The translations under genes and the position numbers were made by a program. The notes beneath the pieces are model-generated. The model was not told where the DNA came from. It did not search any database and worked only from the letters and a program-made list of their open reading frames with translations. 64,000 bases of DNA from Azolla caroliniana (taxonomy: Eukaryota; Polypodiophyta): contig JBHGNT010000005.1 in NCBI GenBank assembly GCA_043228905.1, positions 16,244,001-16,308,000 on the forward strand. Direction: 5' to 3'. Of the stretch, positions 1 to 11,065 are shown in pieces. Position 1 is the first letter of the stretch; each line of letters starts with the position of its first letter.

Positions 1-201
1 CAGAAAACCTCTGATAGAGGTAGCATGTAATTTTGAATGTAAGAGGCGTATCGTAATAGAGTTCTATCTTCTCTGATATCTGTGTGTAGCTACAGCTAAT
101 CTACTGTGTGTCTGTAACACTTGAGAGCATAGGAGTAAGTAACGGTGTGCGCGCTAGCCCACTATCAAAGGAGCTCAGTTGTAGCCGTCTCCCTTATACG
201 T

Positions 202-917
202 TGTCGTGTGGCGCGTGACACACGTGCCAAACGTCGGGATGTGTGCGTCACAAGCACGGACAAGCACCGAGCCTCTATCCGCTAGTGGTTATGGAGTATT
301 GATGATGGGCGGCTGAAGTGATGCACTAATGTCATTAGAGTGAGAGAGAGTGAAAAAATAATAATAAATTGAGGAAGTTTTTAAGATAGATAGATAGATA
401 AACGCATATCACCAATAAGAAAACTAAGTTTTCTTATTATTAATTTTCGATTTGATACATAGATTGATTCATAGATTGTTTGATTCATCCATTGATTGAT
501 CCCCCCCCTTACACAAGCCTTACGAGGGTTTTTATAGGTCTATCCACCCTTCTAACATGCATAAAACCATGGGCTTGAACTCATGGTTTTTGGGCACACG
601 GTTTTCGTTGTGGCATGCACAAAACCATAGGCTAAAACCATGGTTTTGTGTACACAGTTTTGTATGTTTGTTTCCTATGGAATACTAAATATGAGAAGGA
701 AATATACAAAATCTAAAGCACTTAGTAGTAGCTTTAGTGGTAAGATAATTGCTTCCTATCTTAGAAGTGCAAGGTTCAAATCTTGCTTGCGCCTTTCTAT
801 ATGCACTTGAATGTCATCAGACCCTGGGCTAATTTTCATATTTATAATCATGTGTATAATGTGTGTGGAGCCACACTATTTCACAATTTCTCCCATTGGA
901 CACAGAACATCACGACA
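202..917 (-). mobile_element. Solo LTR-like insertion with TGTCG...CGACA ends
   Basis: The intact 3' LTR of gypsy-1 reads CCCTTATACACTACTAGG. Here that site is split by 716 bp that starts TGTCGTG and ends CACGACA. The right flank has ACAC and the left flank ACGT, so a 4-bp target duplication is likely but imperfect. On the minus strand it has a promoter-like layout: a tRNA-like block (729-783, opposite strand), two inverted repeats (563-590 and 618-650) and a TATA-like TATAAAAA at 527-536. No coding region is visible. The termini resemble the LTRs at 8260, 11066, 33522 and 51495 but the interior differs, so it is probably a solo LTR of a related family. Confidence 0.75.
729..783 (+). other. 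tRNA-like module (A-box/B-box) in LTR
   Basis: TAGCTTTAGTGG at 729 fits a Pol III A-box and GGTTCAAATC at 773 fits a B-box. The spacing is 44 nt, as in a real tRNA gene (positions 8 and 52). GCAAG and CTTGC flank the B-box and can pair like a T-stem. No convincing acceptor stem is seen, so I do not call a tRNA gene. Confidence 0.6.
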
Positions 918-1111
918 ACACTACTAGGTTACGGGGAATATCCCACTAAGTATTACGCACAGACGCTACCATTCGTTGTCACACAGTCACTTGGAGGTCT
1001 AGGTCAAAGGACTGACCGTAGACTGTGTTCCTAGTCGGTAACACTTTTGGCACGCTTGGTGATATGTGTCTTCTCACAGACGAACAACGACGAATGGATG
1101 TTTAGCCGTAG

Positions 1112-2960
1112 ATGCCCAGAGAACCAACACGACCAGACCGGCCAATCACAAGGTCCATCACACACCAGGCAGAGGAACACGCACGTCAAAAGTCTCGCCT
1201 CAACGACCTCAACACTACCTGTCAGGACCACAAAGGTGATTTCCCGCTCTCCAAATACCTCGATGATACGCGGGAAGCACGCGCACCACACCAGCACTGT
1301 GGTCTTTCCCTGCCCGCCATAGCCCCCAGCATGGCCTTTGCCTATCCCCGCTTTAATAGCGAAACCGACGCCGCAACCCACATTCGCCTGTTCCTCAATG
1401 TCTGGAATGCAAACCACATGGCGCAGAGCCTTTCTGAGGCAGTAGCGCACCAGTCCAAAATGACGGAGTTCGGGTTAACATTGGATGGGCGAGCGGTGTT
1501 TTGGCATTCACAGATGGATTTGCCAGTAATCACGACCTTCGACCAACTGCAGTCCGCCTTTTTGCGGTTCTTCCATCGGAGGGTTCCACAACGCGAAATC
1601 CTCGGACAATTCTACACAATTAAGTAGCTGCCGACCGAGACGATCGCGGATTTCAGCTTACGTTTCCAAAATTTACGGCGGAAACTAGAACGGGGCCATG
1701 CGGAGGACCAAGCTCGGGAGACATTTTTGGCGGCATTACGCCGACCTATACGAACAACGATCAACAACAATAGCGTGAAAGGGGAAATAGCCGATATGGT
1801 CATCGAACGAGCGTTATAGCTCGAGTTGGACGGTGAAGAGGAAAGGTTTTTTATGTCGTCATTACGACAAGCATTACCTCAGGACGAGGAACGACATTTT
1901 CGTCAAGCAATCCAATGCACGATTTGCTTGAATTCGGGGCATTCCGCAATGGAGTGCAACATGCGAATCCACTGCCCAATCTGTCACTCGAAGGCTCACA
2001 CAGTCGAGTAGTGCGAATACAATATGCTGAACAGAGTTGCTCCCACAGTACACAGCATGGACACACAACATCCCCCACGCCGTACTGAACAAAGGGGGCA
2101 AGAAGACCGACCACAATATATGGATCACAACCCAAGTGACGACCGGCACTACCGAAATCACTGGAATCACAACGATTCCGAGGAAGACGAGCCAGAGGAT
2201 GAGGACTACCGTGGTCCCCCTAGATATGCTAAAGGGGGCCGGCGCTATCAGAATCACCGGCCGACAAACAAACGTGGCGGCTTCAATGGACCTCGTGGAA
2301 AGCAGCGGCAATATCGGGACCACCGGCAATATGACGAAAGCTCGGACGATGACAGGCACCAAGAACCACGCCGGGACCAACAGCAACCACCGCAAGCCGG
2401 ACCGTGAGGAGCAAGTTGCACCGGGGGACGGCACACACCACCAGGGGTCGAGAAGGGCAAATCTAGGATCCATTGTTTTGTTTGTCAGCAGCCCGGACAT
2501 TATGCCACACAATGCCCAGTACGCAAGGGCAAGGGGCCCGCCATCAATATGATTACGACAGAAGTGCAGCAAGTCACGACACGTCAGCAAACAAAAATGG
2601 TTGATTGGGCCGCGCAAGATGAGATACGACGAACAGCCCAGGCATGGGTTGAAAAAGCAAACACGACAAATACGGAACGCATGCGGAAGGACTCCGCAAA
2701 AATGATGGAGCTAGTGGAGGACGAAGGACCGGCCCCAGACCCCATTTGGCAAGCACTAGCAGGCTGCGAGATAACGTTAACCATGGAGAAGCTGTTGCAA
2801 CTAGTCCCACGCTTCCGCCAGACCGTGGAAGAGCGGGTGACGGGCATACCCGGGGAGAGCATCGCTATAAATTTCCCGGACATTAGCGGCGGATTGTCTG
2901 TAGTGGATCACCACAACCCGGCTATTACGTTGATATTACACGGTCAGGAAATCCCAGGAT
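1112..2960 (+). pseudogene. gag: gypsy-1 gag with three zinc knuckles, into protease
   Basis: Gag forms the retroelement capsid and binds its RNA. The reading frame beginning near 1112 runs through in-frame stops near 1625, 1819, 2009 and 2406, always resuming in the same frame, so it is one decayed ORF. Three CCHC zinc knuckles (C-x2-C-x4-H-x4-C) are visible at 1916-1957, 1973-2014 (a TAG lies inside it) and 2474-2515. An Arg/Gln/His/Asp-rich low-complexity stretch lies between the second and third. The start is uncertain; the Met at 1112 is simply the first long-frame candidate after the primer site. Downstream it runs into the protease, whose catalytic region reads GCVIDGGSGV near 2958-2990 instead of the usual D[ST]G. 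Confidence 0.8.
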
Positions 2961-5030
2961 GCGTAATCGATGGGGGCTCGGGCGTTAGGAATTTCAGAAT
3001 GGGAGGCTTGCCCGTTCTGGCTCCGTATGGTAGATACCCGCTCAGTACGACCATTGGGGTTGATACACATGGTAGGCATTATCGTGGGAGGACATCGCTT
3101 CGACATCTCGGCGGTAGTCCTCACCCTAGATGCCCCAGGGGCGTACCTTGTGCTGTTGGGCATACCGTGGCTTTGTACATCGAATATCAAGCAGAGTTGG
3201 CAACACAAGTGTATCAGTTTTCGACACGGACGCACCAAGGTTCGCGTACCAACGGAGGAAAGGGCGACACAATCCAAGGGTATAACACCATTATACGTGA
3301 AAGATATAAATATGCTGGTTGGGGTGGATGATACAGAATTAGAGGCATACCTAAATGAGCACCCTCGGATTATTCCACTGTTCGAAATCGACGTCATCAC
3401 AACCGTGGCAGAATATGCCACGACCACTACTCTCCACGACGAGGCTTATGAACCAAACCCAGAGTCAATATTAGAACTAAGTAGAGCACGGGCAATGTTC
3501 AAGAGGGAAATGGAAATTTCACGACGAGTCACTGCCTCAACCCTGGAAGAAGTAAACGTGGGTACGGCGTTAGAACCCCGTTTCCTCTCCATCGCAAAAG
3601 AATTAAGGTCGGACCAAAGAGACGCGATGATCGAACTACGCAAGAAATATAAAGATGTGTTCACCTGGTCTCACGATGACATGAAGGGGTTAGATCCGAA
3701 GTTCTATCAACATAAGATTAATTTAGCAACCGACGCAAAACCGGTCCAGCAGCGTCGCTATCGCATGAACCTGAACTACGCAACCCGCATAAAGGAAGAA
3801 ATTGACAAACTTCTAAAGGCGGGATTCATACGGCCAGTTAAACAAGCCACATGGTTAAGTCTGATAGTAGTCGTTCCAAAGAAAAACGGCAAAATACGGG
3901 TATGCATGGATTACCGAAAATTAAACGTCGTAACCGTTACGGACACATTCCCTTTACCATTCACCGATAGCATACTGGACGCCGTCGCAGGGCATGGCAT
4001 GTACAGTTTTTTAGATGGCTTCAGTGGATACAACCAGGTAAGCATGCATCCCAATGACCAAGAGAAGAAGGCATTTGTCACGGACTGGGGAGTCTATGTG
4101 GCAGTCGTCATGATGTTCGGGTTAAAGATGGCATCGGCGACATTTCAACGGACAATCACGAAGATCTTTGGGGAATATATTCTGGCATTCATGCAAGTTT
4201 TTTTAGACAATTTTGCGGTATATGGGAAAACAACCGACCATTTTACGCATCTGCAACTGTGCCTGGAATGTTGCTGCACCGCACGCTTAAGCCCGAATCC
4301 CGCGAAATGTGCCTTCAGCGTTACCAGCGGGGCTCTCCTAGGCCATATAGTCAACAAGGAAGGGATAGCGATCAATCCGAACAAAATCTGCGCGATTATT
4401 CAAGCTAAAACTCCGACAAACACGAAATCACTTGGCATAGTCGGATGATACGATACTTGGCGGACTTCGCCACGCCGTTACATGCCGCCGTGCATTGGAC
4501 TCCCTTCCAATGGACTACAACAGAAGACAAGGCCTATGATGCGCTCAAGATAATGCTCATGCAGGCACCAGTTTGGGCGAAGCCATTCCACGTGTTCGTA
4601 GACGCCTCAGACATAGCAATAGGAAGTGCACTAATGTAGCTCACCGAACCGAATTGGTACCGGCCAGTGTACTACGCTAGTCACAAATTATCAACAACAG
4701 AGCATAACTATTCCACAACGGAGTGTGAGGCGTTGGGGATGATCTATAGCATCAATAAATTCTAGCATTAGCTGCTAGGGAGGAAATTCACGTTCCACGT
4801 AGATCATTCGGCACTGTTGTATTTGGTGGAGAAACAAGCACTGACGGGGAAATTGGCGCGATGGATGCTGCTACTTCAGGAATTCGATATTGTAATTCAA
4901 CACCACTCGGGGACGCAACACGCAGTGGTAGATTTTTTGAGCAAACTCGATAATGGAGAAACGGCGCAGAAGGACGATGACGACTTTCCGGATGCAGACA
5001 TTCTGCACGTAGCAGCACTAGCTTGAAGAA
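2960..5030 (+). pseudogene. pol: gypsy-1 pol: protease, reverse transcriptase, RNase H
   Basis: The frame shifts near 2970 inside the protease; the new frame carries the protease end (LLGIPWL, about 3157). RT follows at about 3690-4280 with GKIRVCMDYRKLN, FLDGFSGYNQV and FGLKMASATFQ. The active-site box reads FLDN at about 4200-4211, where families normally have FLDD, so the second catalytic Asp is lost. RNase H begins near 4590 (VFVDAS) and continues past in-frame TAG stops near 4639 and 4762 to the HSGTQHAVVDFLS region near 4908. This would have copied RNA to cDNA and degraded the template. It is non-functional as read. Confidence 0.85.
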
Positions 5031-6167
5031 CGGAAACGACCTTCCCAGACTGGTGGCTCATGCAAATGACATACTTTTTGACTACGGGACTACCTCCACC
5101 ACAATTATGCATGGACGAGAAGAAACAATTAGCCATCCCGAGCCGTAACGTCTGCCCGGTACAAGGAATCTTATATCACAAAGGTAGTGATAGCATTTGG
5201 CGACGTGGTGTACGCCAGGATGAGAAAGAAGCGGTCTTATGGGAGGCTCACTGCGGCACGACAGGCGGACACTACGCAGGCGATGTTACGGCCCGGAAAA
5301 TATGGCAAGCAGGCCTATGATGGCCGACTACACAGAAGGACGCGTACGAGTATTGCAGAAAGTGTGATTTGTGTCAACGGATGGGCCAGCCTACGGAGGG
5401 CGCAAGAATGCCACACTAGCCCGTATTACCATTAGATCCCTTCCAAAAGTGGGGATTGGATTTTGTGGGGCCCTTCACACCGGTGGCGGCCCATACGGGC
5501 AATAAATACATATTGGTAGCCATGGATTATTGCACCAAGTGGGTAGAAACAAAGGCACTACGAGAGAATACGGGGGCCGTCACAACGAGATTCCTTTACG
5601 AACACATTTGGTGTCGGTTCGGTTGTCCAATTGAGCTTATCAGTGATCAGGGGAGCCACTTTCTCAATACGGTCTTTCGTGAACTAACACATCATTACAC
5701 CGTAGTCCACAAGAAAAGTACGCCATATTATCCACAGGCGAATGGGTTGGCGGAATCCACCAACAAGACATTGCAGACCATATTAAAGAAAATCGTCAAT
5801 GAAAATAGAACAGACTGGGATACCAAATTACATAGTGCGTTATGGGCGTATAGAACCAGCTATAAAACAAGCATACAATCAACACCGTTCCGACTAGTGT
5901 TTGGGTTGGAGGTTGTTATGCCGGTAGAATTTCAGATACCCAGTTTACGGATTCAGGAACGGGACCGACTATCGAAAGCCAAGTCGGAGGAAGTACGGCT
6001 CCACCAGCTACTCGAACTCGGCGAAACACGCGTACATAGCATGGCTGTGTTGGAGCAGGAACAACGACGGCGTAAAGCGTTTGTGGATCAACATCGGAAC
6101 GCACGGGAAAAGGATTTCACGGTCGGTAGAGCGGTATTGGTTTTTCCAAACCCGCATGGGACATATG

Positions 6168-6906
6168 TGTTGGGAACTGGTCGTTCCTTATGCGCAACGC
6201 TCGGCCACAACCGAGCTTAGAATGATACACAGAAAACGGGAAACAAACACGACAAGAAGAAGAAGAGAATACACAGGAGGTTTACGTGGAAAACCCCAAA
6301 CTAGGGGAAAAACCACGGCAGCCCACAGGCTACAAACTGTCACTATGTAGGAATATACAACAGTGAGTTCACTGAGGCACCGACCTCGTGCTCACGTATC
6401 TTCACCACAGGCGGCGGTTACAACAGAGGCAACGACCTCTTTCTCTCTCTCCCCCTCTGTATAGTTACGCACACTAATCTCGTGCAAAACAGAAAATTGA
6501 CTACACATAAAGTTTGCCCTAAGTCATATTTATACTAATATGACTTTTCGGCTATTTACAAATGTAGCCTCGATGGGCTCTCAGAAACATATTTACGAAT
6601 ATGTCTCTTCCTTCGGTTCGCACCGGGTCTGCGTCATCCGGCTCTCCGTAGCCGGGTGCTCCTCATCCAGTTCTCACCGGTCTTGCACCATCCGGCTCTC
6701 CGTAGCCGGGTACTCCTCATCCGGCTCACACCGGGCCTGCACCATCCGGCTCTCCGTAGCCGGGTACTCCTCATCCGGTTCACACCGGACCTGCACCATC
6801 CGGCTCTCCGTAGCCGGGTACTCCTCATCCGGTTTCGGCCTTGGCCGAGATTGTTCGTAGGCACTGTTCTTCTCCCTTCCCATCCGGAGGGACCTGTCTC
6901 CCAACA
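6168..6906 (-). mobile_element. Solo LTR of the copia-4 family
   Basis: Starts TGTTGGGAAC and ends CTCCCAACA, flanked by a perfect 5-bp duplication ATATG (6163-6167 and 6907-6911). Reverse-complemented it matches the copia-4 LTR (58953-59559) in its end motifs, the CACTCGGTTGTGGCC-like end, and the TATAAATATGACTTAGGGC region. No internal region is left, so it formed by LTR-LTR recombination. It carries a four-fold 54-bp repeat at about 6625-6840. Confidence 0.92.
6625..6840. repeat. 54-bp tandem repeat, four copies
   Basis: The phrase gctctccgtagccggg recurs at 6641, 6695, 6749 and 6803, exactly 54 bp apart. Units are rich in CCGG. The copia-4 LTR has only one or two loosely similar CCGGAT blocks, so this is a local expansion in this solo LTR. 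Confidence 0.85.
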
Positions 6907-7035
6907 ATATGCTAGGAAAATTACGATTCCGCTGGACAGGCCCGTACTAGATAGTAGGAGGGGAAAAAGGCATGTTTCAACTGGGCATGTTGGCCGGGGA
7001 AGTATTACGACAGAAAGTGAATGGGTTTCGCCTTA

Positions 7036-7224
7036 AACCTTATCTAGGACCTACGCCACCTAACCCATTCCCCGCCGGACAGGACAAAGCCGACGAACCT
7101 GCGGCATAAGTGGACGACCTTACTTGTATCATAGTGTAAAAATAGGCTTGTATGTAACCGTTACAAAAAAAAAAGAAAAAAAAAAGAAAAAGAGAAGATA
7201 GCGACACTATTAAAAAAGGACTGA
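7036..7224 (+). other. Spacer between gypsy-1 integrase and third ORF
   Basis: No credible coding signal. It contains an A-rich tract at 7166-7195 interrupted by single Gs. It could act as an internal polypurine tract or a leader for the third ORF; neither can be shown from sequence. Confidence 0.4.
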
Positions 7225-8241
7225 ATGTATGCACAGACTTCTAGACCAACAACACGCAGCACCACAATGGCTCACCGCCCAATGAATCCTAGGCCACAAA
7301 AAGAAGTAAATAGAAGGTCTTCTCCACAATACAAAAATCCACCTCCTAACTCTCAGCGCTCTCATCGCTCCCCTCCCTCACCTTCTTCTCCATCCTATCA
7401 CAGAGCTCAAGCCCACCGTAACCAACAATCTTCCCCCCACGAGCCTACTCTAAGTATGCCGATATTTATCTCTAACGCTTTACGTCGATGGCTCGTGGAG
7501 AAACGCATCAACGGGTACATCAAGGTCGCAGAGGCACCTCCACACCCAGATGCATTGGACATCTCCAGAAAGCTCAACATTGACACAGTCACCAACTCAT
7601 CCATCCGGAAAAAGTTGGACTTGTCATCACTACGAGAAAGGCATTTTGAAATCCCTCTTGCGGAGTCGCTGTAGAGATATTTCGGTCCATATTCGTCCTC
7701 CGCCAAGGCATTTAGAATGAAGGAGATCCCAGATCCCTTTTTCCGCGAAGTTGCCAAGTTCCTATTAGAGGTCGGATGCGTACATGTAAACACATATGGG
7801 ATGCCCAAGCAGAAGGCAAGTATCATTATCGATACCTTTGAAGGGCGTCCGGTCGATTGGGGGGTCATCACGGGGCCAGCGTTAAGGGAAGGCCTGCATG
7901 CGTATCAAGGAGGCAAGAAGCTCAAGCCTATCATACAACAGTACCTGACGGTACTATTCCCACCCTGAGGCCTGCCAGCACCGCAATCCAGCAGGCCCAC
8001 GCCGCCGCCTCGATCCGCGAAGCGCAGGTTAGCGGAGTTAGCCACCACAGAGTGGGAGGATGAACCCCAACCCGCCCAGCCGGACACACGGACCACCCAC
8101 ACAGGACGATCGCGACACCGTGAGAAGCCCTCTCGACCAAGCAAGGGAGCCACAACACGATGCACCTACGGGTCCTACGCCGTCCCCGGACACGAACACC
8201 GCAGTAGAGCCAAACATCAGGGCCATTTTGGAAGAAGATTA
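7225..8241 (+). pseudogene. Third ORF of gypsy-1 (unknown function), decayed
   Basis: It lies after integrase on the same strand, where some plant gypsy elements carry an extra or env-like gene. Candidate starts are Met at 7225 or 7267. The first ~75 residues are Pro/Ser/Arg-rich and look disordered. A globular-looking part follows (about 7455-7965), with blocks NGYIKVAEAP, DTVTNSS, VGCVHVNTYGMP and VDWGVITGPALREGL. A TAG at about 7672 breaks it; the same frame resumes and ends at 7966. A frameshifted Pro/Thr-rich tail ends ILEED at 8241. The gypsy-2 ORF (53723-57124) has matching blocks in the same order, including DTVTNN, FVHTNPTNMPQ and IDWGIITGEVIRAAL. No membrane segment or env motif is seen. 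A faint likeness to the 'putative plant transposon protein' domain is possible but unproven. Confidence 0.75.
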
Positions 8242-8259
8242 AAGGGATGGGTCCGACGT

Positions 8260-9047
8260 TGTCGTGCCTTTCGGCTCCGGATCGTTTGCGTGAGTCGGGT
8301 GGGAACCGCCGAGGTTTTGGACTAGGAGAAAGAAGAATATGAGATGAGGCTAGTAATGGATAGATTATTAGAAAGAGAGATAGAAATTTCGTGAATCCCA
8401 CGAGTATATTTTATTCGATTAATCAATATTTAGATAAGAATATGTATTTAGATTGAAAGAAAGATATAAGAAACTTGTGAATCCCACAAGTATAGATTAT
8501 ATTATTTTCGTGAATCCCACGATTATATTAATCGGTTGGTGTTTTCGGAAATATATCCAATTTCCAAATATTTCACACCTATTACATTGTGCTCCCCATC
8601 CTTATGTAGTGATGGGAGAGACTAAGCATAACTACATGCTTTTTCTAATATGTTCATGCACACTACATGTGCATGTGATGCTTTTCTAATCCTTGCTTTT
8701 ATTTGCTAAATATAGTGCTCATGCACGCAAGATGTGCATGAGTTACTTTTTAGTTGCTTGCGTTTTTTTCTATAAAATATTCACGCACTCTAAAAAATGC
8801 ATGATTTACCTTTTAATAAAGGTAGACGCAAATAAAGCACTTATAGTTATTAAATCTATTTGTAGAACACTAAAGATAAGGTAGCATAATGGTAAAGTTG
8901 AGGTTTGGCTACGTGGAGGTACAAGGTTTGAATCTTGCCCTATGCACGTGATAAATATCTTGATATATTATTTTATTTATTTATATGTAATTAAATCGGT
9001 TATATTATTTTTACTTTTTCACGTAGTGTACGAAATACACTACGACA
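8260..9047 (-). repeat. 3' LTR of gag-only element
   Basis: Starts TGTCGTGCC and ends CACTACGACA. Nearly identical to 11066-11853. It contains three CATGCAC...GTGCATG-type inverted repeats (about 8652-8673, 8719-8740 and 8780-8806) and a tRNA-like block at 8882-8935. The TATA position seen in related LTRs (51771-51778) is degenerate here (ttatgtag). Confidence 0.92.
8882..8935 (+). other. tRNA-like module (A-box/B-box) in LTR
   Basis: A-box-like TAGCATAATGG at 8882 and B-box-like GGTTTGAATC at 8925, 43 nt apart, on the strand opposite the element's gag. The sister LTR copy is at 11688-11741. Confidence 0.6.
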
Positions 9048-11027
9048 CTCGCCCCCTCCGAACCCGCACATCCTCCGGTATGTGCCGAAGTTGCCGATGC
9101 TCGTTGTCTCCCCTTCATCCTCCGTTTGTCCCGCTATGTCAACTTTGTCTCTCCATTTTGAGTAGACCCATTCTTTCCACCCGAACCATTGTCGCCATCC
9201 GATCCACCATATTCTTTGTTCTCTCTCGTCATATTCTTGGCCCTTGTCATTCGTGGTAGTGTCTTTTACTGGCCTCTTTCTTGTCTTCATCAACCTTGAC
9301 TTTTTTCCGGATCGCCCTCGTCCGATCGACTTTCGGTTTGATCGGCTTCCGATCGGATTCGTATTCGGCCGAATCGGAATCAGTTGTTCGGTTTCGATTG
9401 AGTCGGTCTCCTTCCGGCCCGATTTCGATCTATCGGTTTCGGTTTCGGTTGGCTTTCTTTTCCTCGTTTTCACCAGCCTCGACCGGTCCAACCTCCGGTT
9501 GAGTCGGATTAGCTTCTTTCCGGATCGGTCTCGTCCGATCGGCTTTCGGCTAGGTCGGCCTCCATCCATATTCGCGTTCGGCCAAGTCAGACTCAGTCGA
9601 TCGGTTTTGACCGAGTCGACCCCTTTTCGGGTCGGCTTTCTTTCGGGTCGTCTTTCGGTTGAATCCCCTTTCACCCGGTTCGGCTTTCTTTCGGTTCGTC
9701 TTTTGGCCGAATCGTCTTTTACCCGGTTCGGCTTTCTTTCAGATCGGAATCCCGTCCGGATCACCTTCCATCCGAACCAGCTTTCGACTTTACCTTTCTT
9801 GCCACCACCTCCTGTCTCTCCGGTCTCATGTTGGTTCTCGGACACAACCGCCGAAGTCTCTAGGATTAGTGGGTAGGAATCCTCGGTATTATCATCCTCC
9901 ATTGTTTCACCCATAGCCATATTCTCGGCTATCTCTCCGTCGTATGCATCGACTTCGACCTTTGTTTTCTCTCCGCCACCTTCCGTCTCTCCGGTCTCAC
10001 GTTGCCTTTCGAACGCAACCGCCGGAGTCTCTGGAATCAGTGGTGGAGAAATCTCGATATGGCCATCCGCCATTGATTCGTCCATAGCCACCTTCGATTC
10101 GATGTCATCTTTCTTGGTGACCTCCTCAATCAAGTCCTCCTTGCTCTCTTTCACTGCATCAATTATGGAAACATCAATTATGCTTACCCCTTTTTCACCT
10201 GATGTTTCGGACACTTGTATTCCGAAATCTTCTTCTACACTTGGGTTATCGGCCTTATCCTTCGCCGTCGTTCTTTCGCAAGACAAGAGGGTAGCTTGTT
10301 TTACACCCTCTTCCGTCGCACCATCATGTTGTATTTCGGCCTTCAAATCGGCTCCATCGTTTGTCTTCAATCGACCATCCTTCATCGGCCATGTCGTTGA
10401 CAAGATTCTCATCTTCCTCTCATCATGTCTCCGGCATACCCTTTGGACTTCGGCCCAATCTTCGGTAAGACCATTCGTACCTTCATCGTCTTCGAGTTCG
10501 ATCCCGATGTCCATCCTTTCTTTTCGATCGATCGATTTTACGAACATTAGGACTTTATCCTCCCCCACCAACCGTTGTTCCCGCTCCGAGAGTTGAGCAA
10601 GACGATGCTCGAACTCTAGGAATGCTTGTGTTGCACTTCGGTGGGTCTTCTCCGATGCCACCCATTCGTCGAATTTTCGCCGATCTTGTCCCTTTGATCT
10701 CTTGTAATCATATGCCTCTCGTAAAGCTTCTTCGAATGACCCCCATGTCGAGTTTTGTTGCCGTATCTTGTGGATTCTCTCTTGTAGCTCATCCGTGGCC
10801 ACCCGATTGAAGGATGTCACTTGCAATCCTTCCGGTATCCCACATCGTATCATCTCCGCCTTGTAGTCACGTAGATAGCGTGACACATCGTTTCCGTTGA
10901 ATTGTCCGTTTCGTCGCACAAGCCGCTCTACTGCCGCCGTGATCTCCGACATCACTCGTTGTTCTTGTAGCATCCGCTCGAACATCATCATCATCGTTAT
11001 GCTCATTGCCTCTTGTTGATTCTCCAT
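9000..11027 (-). CDS. gag: Gag-like polyprotein of the gag-only element
   Basis: An uninterrupted 675-codon ORF. I start it at the Met at 11027, just after the primer site; the same frame is open upstream through the primer site into the LTR (Met at 11207). The N-terminal half is acidic/basic helical and capsid-like, with KFDEWVASEKTHRSATQAF, LEFEHRLAQLSEREQRLVG and DKVLMFVKSIDRKERMDIG. The same blocks occur in a gag scrap at about 50815-51075, so this is a conserved gypsy-type gag. I see no CCHC knuckle. The C-terminal half is highly Arg/Lys-rich with repeated R-x-x-RKPNR-like phrases, perhaps replacing the knuckle in RNA binding. The last residues are encoded by the 3' LTR. Role inferred: virus-like particle formation. 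Confidence 0.8.
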   Translation of the reverse strand: MENQQEAMSITMMMMFERMLQEQRVMSEITAAVERLVRRNGQFNGNDVSRYLRDYKAEMIRCGIPEGLQVTSFNRVATDELQERIHKIRQQNSTWGSFEEALREAYDYKRSKGQDRRKFDEWVASEKTHRSATQAFLEFEHRLAQLSEREQRLVGEDKVLMFVKSIDRKERMDIGIELEDDEGTNGLTEDWAEVQRVCRRHDERKMRILSTTWPMKDGRLKTNDGADLKAEIQHDGATEEGVKQATLLSCERTTAKDKADNPSVEEDFGIQVSETSGEKGVSIIDVSIIDAVKESKEDLIEEVTKKDDIESKVAMDESMADGHIEISPPLIPETPAVAFERQRETGETEGGGEKTKVEVDAYDGEIAENMAMGETMEDDNTEDSYPLILETSAVVSENQHETGETGGGGKKGKVESWFGWKVIRTGFRSERKPNRVKDDSAKRRTERKPNRVKGDSTERRPERKPTRKGVDSVKTDRLSLTWPNANMDGGRPSRKPIGRDRSGKKLIRLNRRLDRSRLVKTRKRKPTETETDRSKSGRKETDSIETEQLIPIRPNTNPIGSRSNRKSIGRGRSGKKSRLMKTRKRPVKDTTTNDKGQEYDEREQRIWWIGWRQWFGWKEWVYSKWRDKVDIAGQTEDEGETTSIGNFGTYRRMCGFGGGECRSVFRTLREKVKII

Positions 11028-11065
11028 CTCCTTGCCACCCGCCTTCACGTCGGGTTCACCAACTG

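Larger units (their letters stand above)
1..1043 (+). repeat. 5' LTR of gypsy-1 (partial, interrupted)
   Basis: Matches the 3' LTR at 12012-12303 and ends ...GTCGGTAACA at 1043. The U3 and TATA box are outside the window; the 3' copy has TATATAAA at 12003-12010, so the window starts near the expected transcription start. It contains 34 bp around 150-183 that the 3' LTR lacks, and it is split by the insertion at 202-917. Confidence 0.85.
5030..7035 (+). pseudogene. pol: gypsy-1 integrase, split by a solo LTR
   Basis: An HHCC zinc-binding region at about 5250-5390 (HCGTTGGHYAG and a CDLCQ-type Cys pair, with stops between) precedes a catalytic core at about 5450-5800. Core motifs are LDFVGPF, LISDQGSHF and NGLAESTNK, giving the D, D and E of a DDE integrase. 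The C-terminal part is cut at 6167 by an inverted solo LTR and resumes after 6907 (KLRFRWTG-type region, shared with gypsy-2 near 58020-58080). It joined element cDNA to host DNA. Stops near 5318 and 5417 make it inactive. Confidence 0.85.

Noticed and set aside
1047-1322. Plus-strand 91-aa ORF just after the gypsy-1 LTR
   Set aside because: Overlaps gag in another frame and does not match the capsid or knuckle frame that continues downstream.
7225-8241. Third ORF as a retroviral-type envelope gene
   Set aside because: Position fits, but no signal peptide, transmembrane segment, furin-like site or Cys pattern is visible in either copy.
9244-9876. Plus-strand 210-aa ORF rich in Phe/Arg/Ser
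   Set aside because: Shadow of the Arg/Lys-rich tail of the minus-strand gag (9000-11027).
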